A DNA stretch of 64,000 nucleotides from Gammaproteobacteria bacterium (GTDB lineage: Bacteria; Pseudomonadota; Gammaproteobacteria; JAKDMP01), in assembly GCA_027018875.1 (NCBI GenBank), contig JALUYA010000002.1, positions 1-64,000 of the forward strand, read 5' to 3'. Of the stretch, positions 28,620 through 37,348 are shown piece by piece (the stretch's first letter is position 1; each line of letters opens with the position of its first letter). The position numbers and the translations under genes were made by a program. The notes beneath the pieces were generated by a model. It was not told the DNA's origin, made no database searches, and saw nothing but the letters and a program-made list of their open reading frames with translations.

Positions 28620-28990
28620 GAATGATTCTCTCCGCCGGTCTTGCCGGCGAGCGCCTTGCGGGTTGCGATGATCAGTCCCCGGGCGGGGGGGTTGAAGTCA
28701 TCGAAAATCGGATATTCTCCGGGTTCGAGCGGGCCGATCCAAACCGTGATCGTCGCGCCTGGCGGCAGGATTTTCTCGCGATTCAGGGCATAGCTTTCAA
28801 ATTCCGCCGGACGGGTGCGGGGGTTGCGAATCCGCAGCCGGATCCGGGTGCCCGCGGGAACCCGAAGTGAAGCAGGGTGAAACCCCTGGGTACGAATTTC
28901 GAGTGCATAGGTGGGGACTTCTCCAGTCTGCGCGGGAAACGCGGCGGAAAGTCCGAGGAGCAGGGCAAGGCCGGGCAACAATACCTTCAT
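28616..28990 (-). CDS. Periplasmic cupredoxin-fold protein of the FTR1 system
   Basis: A 124-residue exported protein: signal peptide MKVLLPGLALLLGLSAAFPA, then a cupredoxin-like sandwich (YALEIRTQGFHPASLRVPAG, RIRLRIRNPRTRPAEFES, LEPGEYPIFDDFNPPARGLI). It has no Cys, so a classical blue-copper site is absent, as in the cupredoxin domain of EfeO and similar ferrous-iron helpers. ATG 28990 is chosen because it starts the signal peptide; the frame is open 19 codons further. It overlaps FTR1 by 4 bp and a Fur-box-like site lies just upstream. Confidence 0.82.
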   Translation of the reverse strand: MKVLLPGLALLLGLSAAFPAQTGEVPTYALEIRTQGFHPASLRVPAGTRIRLRIRNPRTRPAEFESYALNREKILPPGATITVWIGPLEPGEYPIFDDFNPPARGLIIATRKALAGKTGGENHS

Positions 28991-29014
28991 GGAAAGAGGG
29001 GTAGTTAATTTATT

Positions 29015-29033
29015 GCAAATGATAACGATTTGA
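29015..29033. promoter_or_regulatory. Candidate Fur box upstream of the cupredoxin-FTR1 operon
   Basis: The core AATGATAACGATT (29018-29030) matches the Fur consensus core AATGATAATCATT at 11 of 13 positions; the full 19-mer matches at about 12 of 19. It lies 25-43 bp upstream of the cupredoxin ATG, next to an AT-rich promoter-like stretch (TATATA on the minus strand), so iron repression of the operon is likely. Confidence 0.7.
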
Positions 29034-29040
29034 ATATATA

Positions 29041-29348
29041 AAAACAACTACTACTCTCTCGGCCCCTCATCATCGAACTTGTGATGCTCGGTTCAGTCGG
29101 TTGCCGGCCTGGTTTTTACTTCGTATCGGCGCCTGAAAGATTTCCCCGGCGAATAAATTACGGCACCTGTTCTTTTCATACCGTTAAGGGGTAACAAGAT
29201 CCGCGCCACAATGGGAAGGGCCCGTAGTTATGCGAATTTTTTGGAGTGGTGCGAAGATTCGAGTCTTCGAAGCGATTCCCGGTATCGGGAAGGCCGGTGG
29301 ATTACGAAATAGGGTTTTCCGGGCTGGTTTTATAAGTGAATTTGGTCT
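29041..29348. other. Gene-free gap between the cupredoxin operon and the CDF gene
   Basis: No coding ORF is convincing. Two small dyads are visible: CGAAGA/TCTTCG around 29261-29278 and TTCCCG/CGGGAA around 29277-29292. The latter lies after the CDF gene on the minus strand and could end its transcript, although no T-run follows. Confidence 0.4.
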
Positions 29349-30248
29349 TTAGTGCCGGGAGGCCGTGTCACAGGAGTTCCCGTGGCCCCCGGTTTCGAGT
29401 TGAATGGCCGCGTGCCCAATGTCGAAGCGCTCATGCAGATTTCGGTCGATCTCGCGTAACAGGGCGTCATCGAGCTTCCCGTCGGGCTTGACCAAGTGTG
29501 CCGTGAGCGCGGTCTCGGTGGTGCTCGTGGCCCAGACATGCAGATGGTGTACGCCATCCACCCCCGGCAGGGTACACAGGTAGTTTTCCACTGCCCGCGT
29601 GTCGATACCGCCGGGAACGGCATCCAGGCTTAGATTGAAAGATTCACGCAGCAAGCCCCAGGTACTCCACAGGATGGCGAGCACAATGACCAGGCTTAGC
29701 GCCGGATCCAGCCAGTTCCAGCCGGTGACGAGGATCCCGACACCGGCAAACACCACCCCCAGGGATACCGCGGCATCGGCGGCCATGTGCAGGAAGGCGC
29801 CACGCAGGTTGAGGTCGTGTTTCTGGCCCTTCATGAACAGCATTGCGGTGAAGGAGTTGCCGACAACGGCGATGGCGGCCACCGCAATCACAAGGTTTTC
29901 TTCGACTCGTACCGGGGCCAGGATATGGACGATCCCGGCGTAGGCTAGGGCGCCTGAGACCAGGATCAGCAGCAATGCATTGGTGAGTGAGGCGAGAATG
30001 GTGGCGCGCCGGAACCCATAGGTACGCCGGGGTGTGGCCGGGCGCCGGGCAAGCCACATCGCGCCGCCCGCCAGTACCAGGCTCAGGATGTCCGAGAGGT
30101 TGTGTCCGGCATCGGCCAGCAGGGCGGTGGAGTTGCCAATGAATCCGGCCAGGGCTTCCCCGGCGACGATCAGGACATTGAGTCCGATCGCCAGCAGAAA
30201 GATTCGTGTCGATTGTTTGCCGGAGATATGTGAATGGGCGCCGGACAT
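29349..30248 (-). CDS. Cation diffusion facilitator (Zn/Co/Cd exporter)
   Basis: 299-residue proton/metal antiporter exporting divalent cations from the cytoplasm. Six membrane segments and the two CDF metal sites are visible: LLADAGHNLSDILSL (H-x3-D, about 44-58) and FLHMAADAAVSLGVV (H-x3-D, about 152-166), followed by a cytoplasmic C-terminal domain (TLPGVDGVHHLHVWATSTTE, HERFDIGHAAIQLE). The N-terminus is His-poor (MSGAHSHISG). The substrate is probably zinc by analogy with CzcD/ZitB. It is a single gene with no visible metal-responsive regulator. Confidence 0.93.
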   Translation of the reverse strand: MSGAHSHISGKQSTRIFLLAIGLNVLIVAGEALAGFIGNSTALLADAGHNLSDILSLVLAGGAMWLARRPATPRRTYGFRRATILASLTNALLLILVSGALAYAGIVHILAPVRVEENLVIAVAAIAVVGNSFTAMLFMKGQKHDLNLRGAFLHMAADAAVSLGVVFAGVGILVTGWNWLDPALSLVIVLAILWSTWGLLRESFNLSLDAVPGGIDTRAVENYLCTLPGVDGVHHLHVWATSTTETALTAHLVKPDGKLDDALLREIDRNLHERFDIGHAAIQLETGGHGNSCDTASRH

Positions 30249-30490
30249 TCAACTTATGGAGTCGGGAAGATCGCAATCTTAGCTTCTGCGAAATGAGTTT
30301 GCAATGCGGCTGCGGTAAGGCTCGTTCCTTTCCCCCGGCCCGGGCCCGGTGCCCAGGGGTGCATTTTCCCGGGGCAGGCCGCATAATGAGAACAATGGCG
30401 TTTACCACCCGTGTGTCGGTTATTGCTCGGTGGGTAGGTAAAGATTTTACGTAGGAGGGCAATCGGCTTGATGCCATCGAGGAGGCCGCG

Positions 30491-31996
30491 ATGAGTACCA
30501 GCCCCGGTTCCATGAGGCCGGTGCGAGAATCCGATCGGCGCCGCAGCGACCGTCGCCGGGCAGGGGTGCGAGCGGTTTTCGATCGCGACGAGCGCCGAAG
30601 TGTTCGGGGGTTTTCACTCACTCCGCCGCGTTCCGCTACCTTTATTCCGGCGTTGATCGATGTCTGTCTGGTGGGACTTGCGCTGCTCATCACCGTATAT
30701 GCATACGGGACGCCGTGGCGGGAAATGTATTATCCGCCGGTGTTGCTGGCCGCGATAGTCTACCCCTCGCTCGCGGGTTATCTCGGAGTTTACTCGGTTT
30801 TGCAGGGCAGAATGCCTGCCTTGCGCCATCTGCGGATACTATTTGCCTGGATGCTGGTTATGGGCTTGTTGCTGATCCTGGCGTATGGTGAAAAGCAGTC
30901 GGCGCTGTATCCGCGCCGCATCATGCTTACCTGGCTCGGGGTAACCCCCCTGTTGTTGATGTTGGTCGATGTGCTGCGTCAGCCCTTGTTGCGGGTATTG
31001 AGATCTCATGCCAAAGTCCGCACGGAGCGTGTCGCTGTATTCGGGTTCAACCCGCTGGCCGAACGGCTGGTGGCCTGCCTGCAGAGCCGCAACGAGGGGC
31101 GAATGGAGTTTACCGGCTATTACGATGATCGTGGCAATGAGCCGGTCGCCGCCGGGGATACCCTTGCCGGTAGTTTTGAACAATTGCTGAAAGATGTCGG
31201 GCAGGGGTATGTCAACAGCGTTTATATCGTGTTGCCGATGCGGGCCGAGCTGCGCATCCGGGAATTGCTGGAACATTTGTCCGATACCACCGCCTCGGTG
31301 CAATGGGTGCCGGATCTGTTTGCCTTTCGGTTGCTGCGCTCCGAATTGTCGGTGATCGATGGCATTCCCACCATTGGTCTGTTCCAAACGCCCTTCCGCG
31401 AGGTCAACGCGGTATTTAAGCGGATCGAGGATATCGTTCTGGCGAGCCTGATTCTGATCGTTATTGCCCTGCCTATGTTGGTGATTGCCCTGTTGATCCG
31501 GTTGAATTCGCGGGGACCGGCCCTGTTTCGTCAACGGCGCTACGGAATCGATGGCCGGGCAATCGAGGTACTTAAGTTCCGCAGCATGTCGGTGTCCGAG
31601 GATGATCCAAACACCATCGTCCAGGCGAGCCGGGATGACCCGCGGGTCACCCGGCTCGGGCGATTTCTGCGGCGCACTTCGCTCGACGAGTTACCGCAAT
31701 TTTTCAATGTGCTCGGGGGCAGCATGTCGGTGGTCGGCCCGCGCCCTCATGCCATCGCCCATAACGAGCAGTACCGGCGGTTGATCGGCGGCTATATGTT
31801 GCGGCACAAGGTCAAGCCCGGGATCACCGGCTGGGCGCAAGTCAACGGTCTGCGCGGCGAGATCGGCGATATCAAGGAGATGCAGCAACGTATTCGCTAT
31901 GATCTCGACTATATCGACCATTGGTCGTTGTTGTTCGACCTTTATATCGTGGTGCTTACCGTTTTCAAGGGCTTTGGGGGTGAACGTGCCTACTGA
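30491..31996 (+). CDS. Undecaprenyl-phosphate sugar phosphotransferase (WcaJ/EpsA type)
   Basis: Starts a surface polysaccharide by moving sugar-1-phosphate, usually glucose, to undecaprenyl phosphate. The 501-residue protein has a basic N-terminal stretch (RRRSDRRRAG), four membrane segments (about 50-165), a CoA-binding-like domain (VAVFGFNPLAERLVACL), a fifth segment (IVLASLILIVIALPMLVIAL) and the bacterial sugar transferase domain: LFRQRRYGIDGRAIEVLKFR, LRRTSLDELPQFFNVLGGSM, VGPRPHAIAHN and KPGITGWAQVNG. GAGGAGG 6 bp before the ATG supports the start. First gene of a five-gene glycosyl operon. Confidence 0.94.
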   Translation: MSTSPGSMRPVRESDRRRSDRRRAGVRAVFDRDERRSVRGFSLTPPRSATFIPALIDVCLVGLALLITVYAYGTPWREMYYPPVLLAAIVYPSLAGYLGVYSVLQGRMPALRHLRILFAWMLVMGLLLILAYGEKQSALYPRRIMLTWLGVTPLLLMLVDVLRQPLLRVLRSHAKVRTERVAVFGFNPLAERLVACLQSRNEGRMEFTGYYDDRGNEPVAAGDTLAGSFEQLLKDVGQGYVNSVYIVLPMRAELRIRELLEHLSDTTASVQWVPDLFAFRLLRSELSVIDGIPTIGLFQTPFREVNAVFKRIEDIVLASLILIVIALPMLVIALLIRLNSRGPALFRQRRYGIDGRAIEVLKFRSMSVSEDDPNTIVQASRDDPRVTRLGRFLRRTSLDELPQFFNVLGGSMSVVGPRPHAIAHNEQYRRLIGGYMLRHKVKPGITGWAQVNGLRGEIGDIKEMQQRIRYDLDYIDHWSLLFDLYIVVLTVFKGFGGERAY

Positions 31997-32027
31997 GCCG
32001 TTGATGTGGCGTTGAGCCTGCGTCCCG

Positions 32028-33302
32028 ATGCGCCTGCTGCTTTCGGCCTATGCCTGTGAGCCGGACCGGGGTTCCGAACCGGGAATTGGCTGGGACTGGG
32101 CGCACGCGCTGGCCCGGGCCGGCATCGAGGTATGGGTACTTACCCGGGCCAACAACCGCGAGTGCATCGAGGCAGCACTCGCCCGTGAACCGCAGGCGGG
32201 CCTGCACTTCCTCTACTATGATCTTCCGCCCTGGTTGGGCCGGTTCAAGCGTGGCGGACGCGGCGTGCGAACCTACTACTACCTGTGGCAGGTCGGCGCG
32301 CTGGGGCGGGCGCGAAGGGCTCACCGGGAACATGGCTTCGACCTGGTGCAGCACCTGACCTTCGGCGTTTTTCGTCTGCCGAGCCTCATGGGGGCATTGG
32401 GTATTCCTTTTGTATTCGGCCCGCTGGGCGGCGGCGAGCGGGCACCCTGGCGGTTGCGCCGGGGCGGCTATGGCTGGCGGGGATGGCTGGCCGATCTTTT
32501 GCGCGACCTGGCTAATTTTGCGGTATGGCTTGATCCGCTGATGCACTACAGTTTTTCCCATGCTGCTCTGATTTACACCAAGACGGCGGCGACCCGCTCG
32601 CGCATTCCCCGTCCCTACCGGAGCAAGGTCGAAGTACAGTTGGAACTGGTCGCATCCGGGGAGAGCAAGACCGGCGATGAGTCGGTCGTCACCCCGGGGC
32701 GCCTGCGGGTTTTATTTATCGGGCGGCTGCTCTACTGGAAAGGGCCGCACCTGGCGCTGCGGGCACTGGCTCGCGCCATCCGGCAGCGGCCCGACCTGGA
32801 TTTCACCCTGACCTTGGTGGGGGAGGGGCCAGCGCGCGCCCGGCTCGAGGCCTTGGCCGCATGCCTGGGGATTGAGCCGCACCTGTATTGGCAGTCGCCG
32901 GTGGCCCGGGAACGGGTTTGGTCGATCTATGGGGCACATGATGTTTTGTTGTTTCCCAGCTTGCATGATTCGAGCGGCAACGTGGTTATCGAGGCATTGT
33001 CCTGCGCTCTGCCGGTAGTGTGTTTACGTCTCGGCGGGCCGGGACAGATCGTAACCTCCGAGGTGGGGAGGGCGATCGGGCCGATGGGCCTTGCGGACAG
33101 TGTTGCCGCGCTGGCCGCCGCGCTGGTAGAACTGGCCGACGATCCCGCGTTGTGTCGGCGCCTGGCAGCGGCGGCCCGGTGCCGGGTCGAGGCGCAATAT
33201 GCCTGGCCGGTTTTGCTTGCTCGCCTGTTTGACGGGTATGATCGGGTCTTGGGGCACCGGGCGGAGGCGGTGGAAATCCATACACCACGGAAAACGAAAT
33301 GA
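32028..33302 (+). CDS. Glycosyltransferase family 4-type protein
   Basis: 424-residue GT-B fold transferase. The N-terminus LLSAYACEPDRGSEPGIGWD (acceptor side) and C-terminal Rossmann half LRVLFIGRLLYWKGPHLALR, LTLVGEGPARARLE and LFPSLHDSSGNVVIEALSCA (E-x7-E) fit GT4. It probably adds a sugar to the lipid-linked chain at the cytoplasmic face. Its last 4 bp overlap the next glycosyltransferase gene (ATGA). Confidence 0.9.
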   Translation: MRLLLSAYACEPDRGSEPGIGWDWAHALARAGIEVWVLTRANNRECIEAALAREPQAGLHFLYYDLPPWLGRFKRGGRGVRTYYYLWQVGALGRARRAHREHGFDLVQHLTFGVFRLPSLMGALGIPFVFGPLGGGERAPWRLRRGGYGWRGWLADLLRDLANFAVWLDPLMHYSFSHAALIYTKTAATRSRIPRPYRSKVEVQLELVASGESKTGDESVVTPGRLRVLFIGRLLYWKGPHLALRALARAIRQRPDLDFTLTLVGEGPARARLEALAACLGIEPHLYWQSPVARERVWSIYGAHDVLLFPSLHDSSGNVVIEALSCALPVVCLRLGGPGQIVTSEVGRAIGPMGLADSVAALAAALVELADDPALCRRLAAAARCRVEAQYAWPVLLARLFDGYDRVLGHRAEAVEIHTPRKTK

Positions 33303-34231
33303 CCGATACAGGCAACTCGAATGTTCCTCGGGTGATTGCCCAGCCGCTCAACTGGAATGCCTGGGAGGAGACTGCGGACTGTATTCGCAGCCTGTTGGCG
33401 CAGGACTATCCCAATCTCCATGTACGGGTGATCGATAATGGCTCCGATGATGATTCGGTGACCCGCCTGAGGGCGGGTTTCCCGGGACTCGACCTGGTGG
33501 AAAATGGCTGGGATCTCGGCTATGCCGCGGGACAGAATGCCGGGATCAGGCGAGCACTCGAGGAGAACGCCGATTATGTGCTGCTGCTGAACAACGACCT
33601 CAAGCTTGAGCCCGACGCCGTCTCGGAGATGGTGGCCGTGGCCGAGCGCTCGCCCGCGGTGGGGGCGGTAAGCGTGGTCATGCGCTACCGGGAGGCGGCG
33701 GACGGAATCCAGTTCTGGGGCGGAGGGCGGCTTATCTGGTGGCGAGGCAAGTTGATCAATTGTCATCGGCCCGGGGAGCGTCTCGATTATCTTTCGGCGG
33801 CTTGCTTGTTGTTGCGGATCAAGGCGGTACGCGAGATCGGACTGTTCGATGAGCGTTTTTTCCTCTACTGGGAAGATGTCGACTACTCGGTGCGCTTGAG
33901 CCGGGGGGGATGGCGGCTCGCGGTGGCGGATCGGGCGGGCGTGCGCCATCGGGGCTCGGCAAGCTACGGCAACCGCAGTGCCGCCCGCGATGGGTTCATC
34001 GCCGAGTCCACCGTGCGGTTTTTGCGCAAGCACCTGCGCTTTCCCTGGCCCGAGATTGTGATTTCCATCGGGCTGCGCCTGGGGCTGCGCCTGGCGCACG
34101 GTGACCGAGATTACTTTATATCCACTTGGCGCGGGGCTCGCGCAGGGTTTAAGCCACCGACTCATCTTCCCCCGCGGCCGGGGCCGGGGTTCCGGGAACG
34201 GGGCGCCGGGGACGGCAACCCGGCTTCCTGA
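33299..34231 (+). CDS. Glycosyltransferase family 2, rhamnosyltransferase-like
   Basis: 310-residue GT-A fold protein: LNWNAWEETADCIRSLLAQD, VIDNGSDDDSV, NAGIRRALEENADYVLLLNN (DxD-like NND at about residue 99-101), and FDERFFLYWEDVDYSVRL, the ED-Y pattern of dTDP-rhamnose-type GT2 enzymes. The N-terminal strand reads VIAQPLNWN in place of the usual VIVVILNWN. The C-terminal 30 residues are Pro/Gly-rich. Coupled to the GT4 gene before it. Confidence 0.9.
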   Translation: MTDTGNSNVPRVIAQPLNWNAWEETADCIRSLLAQDYPNLHVRVIDNGSDDDSVTRLRAGFPGLDLVENGWDLGYAAGQNAGIRRALEENADYVLLLNNDLKLEPDAVSEMVAVAERSPAVGAVSVVMRYREAADGIQFWGGGRLIWWRGKLINCHRPGERLDYLSAACLLLRIKAVREIGLFDERFFLYWEDVDYSVRLSRGGWRLAVADRAGVRHRGSASYGNRSAARDGFIAESTVRFLRKHLRFPWPEIVISIGLRLGLRLAHGDRDYFISTWRGARAGFKPPTHLPPRPGPGFRERGAGDGNPAS

Positions 34232-34243
34232 GTTATCGCCGCC

Positions 34244-35392
34244 TTGCGTATTCTCGTCGTCCACAACCTGTATCGGTTGCGCGGGGGGGAAGACGGAGTG
34301 GTCAAGGCGGAAGCTGCGTTGCTGCGCGGGCAGGGACATGCGGTCCAGTGTTACCTGCGGCGGAATGACGAATTCAACCGTCCCGGGCCGAAAGAGGCGC
34401 TCGGGACCTTCTGGTCGGTTGGCGCGTACCGGGAACTGGGACGGAGAATCCGTGAGTTTGCGCCCGACGTGGTCCATGTGCATAACACTTTTCCGTTGGT
34501 GTCTCCCGCGGTTTTTTACGCCGCCCGGCACGGCGGAGTCGCCGTGGTCCAGACGCTGCACAATTTCCGGCTGATGTGCGTCCAGGCCATGCTGCTGCGC
34601 GACGGGCGGGTGTGCGAGGATTGCGTGGGACATTCGCCCTGGCGGGGTGCCTGGCACGGTTGTTACCGTGGCTCGCGGATCCAATCGGCCATTGCCGCGG
34701 CGAATCTTGGGCTGCACCGTATGCTCGGAACCCCCCGGCGGGTGACGCTTTATATCGCCTTGAACGAATTTTGTCGCGGCGTGTATGCAAGAGGGGGGCT
34801 GGCGGGCGAGAAAATCCGGATCAAGCCGAATTTTGTCCCGGCGCCGCCGCGTCGCGATGGACCACGTGCCGGGGGGCTCTATGTGGGGCGCCTTGCGCAG
34901 GAGAAGGGAGTGCGCCTGCTGGGCGAGGCGGCGCGGGCCGGAGCCGGTTGCATCGACGTGATCGGTGAGGGGCCGCTAGAGGCGGGGCTGGTTGCGAAGG
35001 AGGGGATTCGCTTGCATGGCTGGCGCAATGCCGGGGAGGTCGGTGAGCGGATGGATCGCGCGGCCTGGCTGGCATTGCCCAGCCTTTGGTATGAGGCTTT
35101 CCCGAGGGTCCTGGTCGAGGCCTATGCCCATGGTTTGCCGGTGATTGCCAGTCGTCTGGGCGCGCTTGCCGAGCTGGTGGAAGAAGGGACGACCGGGCTG
35201 CTGTTCGAGCCGGGATCGGGTGCGGACTTCACCCGCTGCATCGCTTGGGCCGAGGAGCATCCCGAGCGGATGCTCGCCATGGGCCGTGCCGCCCGCCGTC
35301 GCTATGAAAAGCTCTATACGCCGGAGGTGAATTATCGGCAATTAATGGGTATCTATCGCGAGGCCGTGATGTTGGCGCGTGGCGATGGCTAG
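34244..35392 (+). CDS. Glycosyltransferase family 4-type protein (second)
   Basis: 382-residue GT-B transferase with RILVVHNLYRLRGGEDGVVK, TLHNFRLMCVQAMLL and a catalytic half YVGRLAQEKGVRLLGEAARA, IDVIGEGPLEAGL and LPSLWYEAFPRVLVEAYAHG (E-x7-E). The Cys-rich GRVCEDCVGHSPWRG segment matches a common subgroup of polysaccharide GT4 enzymes. The start is TTG 34244, 12 bp after the upstream gene; no closer ATG preserves the N-terminal strand. It overlaps the WecB-like gene by 14 bp. Confidence 0.89.
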   Translation: MRILVVHNLYRLRGGEDGVVKAEAALLRGQGHAVQCYLRRNDEFNRPGPKEALGTFWSVGAYRELGRRIREFAPDVVHVHNTFPLVSPAVFYAARHGGVAVVQTLHNFRLMCVQAMLLRDGRVCEDCVGHSPWRGAWHGCYRGSRIQSAIAAANLGLHRMLGTPRRVTLYIALNEFCRGVYARGGLAGEKIRIKPNFVPAPPRRDGPRAGGLYVGRLAQEKGVRLLGEAARAGAGCIDVIGEGPLEAGLVAKEGIRLHGWRNAGEVGERMDRAAWLALPSLWYEAFPRVLVEAYAHGLPVIASRLGALAELVEEGTTGLLFEPGSGADFTRCIAWAEEHPERMLAMGRAARRRYEKLYTPEVNYRQLMGIYREAVMLARGDG

Positions 35393-36146
35393 GAGGGTGG
35401 AACTGTTGGGCCAGGCGGTGGATGCCCTCGGCTGGGACGAGGCGTTGGCGCGGATTGGCGCCTGGGCCAAGGCCCGCGAATCGCGTCGGGTGTGCTGCGC
35501 CAACGTGCATGTCGTGGTCACGGCCCGCTCCATGCCGGGCCTTTCCGAGGCTTTGTCGGGCGCGGATCTGGTGGTTCCCGACGGGGCCCCGGTTGCCTGG
35601 ATGTTGCGCCACCTGGGGGAACCGCGTCAGGGCCGGATCGCCGGGCCCGACCTGATGTGGCGGCTCTGCGCAGAGGCGGCTGCCGCCGGCATCGGCATCT
35701 ACCTGTACGGGGGCGCGCCGGCAACGCTTGCGCGGCTTTCCAAGCGCTTGCGCGAAGCCTTTTCCGGGATCCGGATCGTCGGTGCCGAGTCGCCGCCGTT
35801 CCGCGAACTCGATCCCGCCGAGGAGCGGGCGTCAAGGGATCGCATCAACACCGCGGGCGCGGGGTTGGTGTTTGTCGGCCTGGGTTGTCCGAAGCAGGAG
35901 CTGTGGATGGCCCGCCAGGAGGGGTTGGTCGGCGCGGTCATGCTCGGCGTGGGGGCGGCCTTCGACTTCCATGCCGGCACGGTTCGGCGGGCCCCGCCGT
36001 GGATGCGACGCATCGGCCTCGAGTGGTTGCACCGGTTGTTGCAGGATCCGCGGCGGCTGTTGCGGCGCTACCTCGGCACCAATACCCGTTTCCTGTTCCT
36101 GGCGCTGCTCCAGTTGCGGCGCGGAAAAAGGCGCCCGCATAGATAG
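35379..36146 (+). CDS. WecG/TagA/CpsF-family glycosyltransferase
   Basis: 255-residue GT26-type enzyme that adds a second sugar (such as ManNAc or ManNAcA) to a lipid-linked sugar. Motifs: CANVHVVVTARSMPGLSEAL, LVVPDGAPVAWMLRHLG, RIAGPDLMWRLC, GIGIYLYGGAPATLARLSKR, LVFVGLGCPKQELWMARQ and GVGAAFDFHAGTVRRAPPWM. GTG 35379 or ATG 35385 can start it. Last gene of the cluster; no flippase (Wzx), polymerase (Wzy) or ABC exporter gene is present in the window. Confidence 0.93.
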   Translation: MAMARRVELLGQAVDALGWDEALARIGAWAKARESRRVCCANVHVVVTARSMPGLSEALSGADLVVPDGAPVAWMLRHLGEPRQGRIAGPDLMWRLCAEAAAAGIGIYLYGGAPATLARLSKRLREAFSGIRIVGAESPPFRELDPAEERASRDRINTAGAGLVFVGLGCPKQELWMARQEGLVGAVMLGVGAAFDFHAGTVRRAPPWMRRIGLEWLHRLLQDPRRLLRRYLGTNTRFLFLALLQLRRGKRRPHR

Positions 36147-36287
36147 CATGAGTCACCCGGGGGCAAGCCGGTAGAGTCGTGCCACGGGGGAATTTTATCG
36201 TCACGGAAATGCGCCGGGGTCGGCGGCCTCGCTTGCGAGGCCAGATGAGGTAACCTGGTTTTATCCCGAGAGGTGATGTGAAAGCCC

Positions 36288-37310
36288 ATGTCTATTTCGT
36301 CCCGATTCCCGGTTTTAATTCGGCCCCTGCTGCTTGCCGGCCTTGGATTGGTTGTTATAGCGGCGCAGGCGAGTCCCGCCGCCGCATCGAAGACGCCCCT
36401 GCGAAGGTATTTTCCGGCGCCGGTTTACGTGGCGCTCCAGAGGGAAGGCGCGGTGGAAGTCCTGCCCGGAAAGACCATCTGCCCCGGGTTTCCCCAGGCC
36501 CACTATCTCGGCTTGGGGCCGCGGGGGCGGTGGCTGGTCATCAGCGGATTTGCCACCGGCAATGTTTACTTGGCCGATACCGCAAGCGGCGGGAAAGTCG
36601 CCACGCTACGCCTTGGCGGCCGGATCCAGGGCGTGAAGATCGATCCGCTCGGGCGTTTCGCCCTGGCGGTCGATGCCCCCGGTGGTAGCGTCAAGGTGAT
36701 CGGCCTGGAGCCCCCGAGAATCGTTAAATCGATTCCGGTGGGGCCGGTACCGCACAATGTGATTTTTTCTCCCGATGGGCGCTACGCCTATGTCACGTTA
36801 CAGGGGGCGGACAAGCTGGCGGTCATCGATATGCAGCGGTTGAAGGTTGTGCGGCGGATACCGCTTCCCGGCATGGATGGGCCGCACAACCTGGATCTGA
36901 ATGCCGCGGGTACCCGCCTGTGGATTCGCAGTCGTGCGACGCCGCGGCGCGACGGGTCCGTGGCCGTACTCGATCTGCGGACGGGAAAGATCCTGCGGTC
37001 TTTCCGGGTCGGGCGCTTTCATGGAGGGATTGATATTGTGCCGGGCGGGCGCTACGTGTTTGCAACCAACATCGGTTCCGATACGGTCGATGTATTTGAT
37101 CCGCATGCCTTGAGGCGGGTCAAGCGCATCCGGGTCGGCCGGGGTCCGCACGGGGTGCGTGCAAGCCCGCGCGGGCGCTGGGTCTATGTGAGCGCTGCCC
37201 GGGGCACTGAACTGGATGTTATCGACACGCGCACGCTCGAGGTGGTCAAACGCATCCATCTGCCGCGCGGCAGTTTTCCGTTCTGGCTCGCTGTGGTGGG
37301 AAATCCGTAG
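36288..37310 (+). CDS. Exported YVTN-type beta-propeller protein
   Basis: A 340-residue protein with a signal peptide (LLLAGLGLVVIAAQASPAAA) and about seven blades of YncE/YVTN type: GNVYLADTASGGKVATLRLG, DGRYAYVTLQGADKLAVIDM, LKVVRRIPLPGMDGPHNLDL, GGRYVFATNIGSDTVDVFDP, GRWVYVSAARGTELDVIDTR. Such proteins bind ligands or serve as scaffolds in the periplasm; no catalytic residues are clear. It follows the glycosyl cluster after 141 bp and may be separate. Function unknown. Confidence 0.85.
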   Translation: MSISSRFPVLIRPLLLAGLGLVVIAAQASPAAASKTPLRRYFPAPVYVALQREGAVEVLPGKTICPGFPQAHYLGLGPRGRWLVISGFATGNVYLADTASGGKVATLRLGGRIQGVKIDPLGRFALAVDAPGGSVKVIGLEPPRIVKSIPVGPVPHNVIFSPDGRYAYVTLQGADKLAVIDMQRLKVVRRIPLPGMDGPHNLDLNAAGTRLWIRSRATPRRDGSVAVLDLRTGKILRSFRVGRFHGGIDIVPGGRYVFATNIGSDTVDVFDPHALRRVKRIRVGRGPHGVRASPRGRWVYVSAARGTELDVIDTRTLEVVKRIHLPRGSFPFWLAVVGNP

Positions 37311-37348
37311 AGGCAAGGGAGTTGCCCAACGGTACCGCCGGAATCGGC

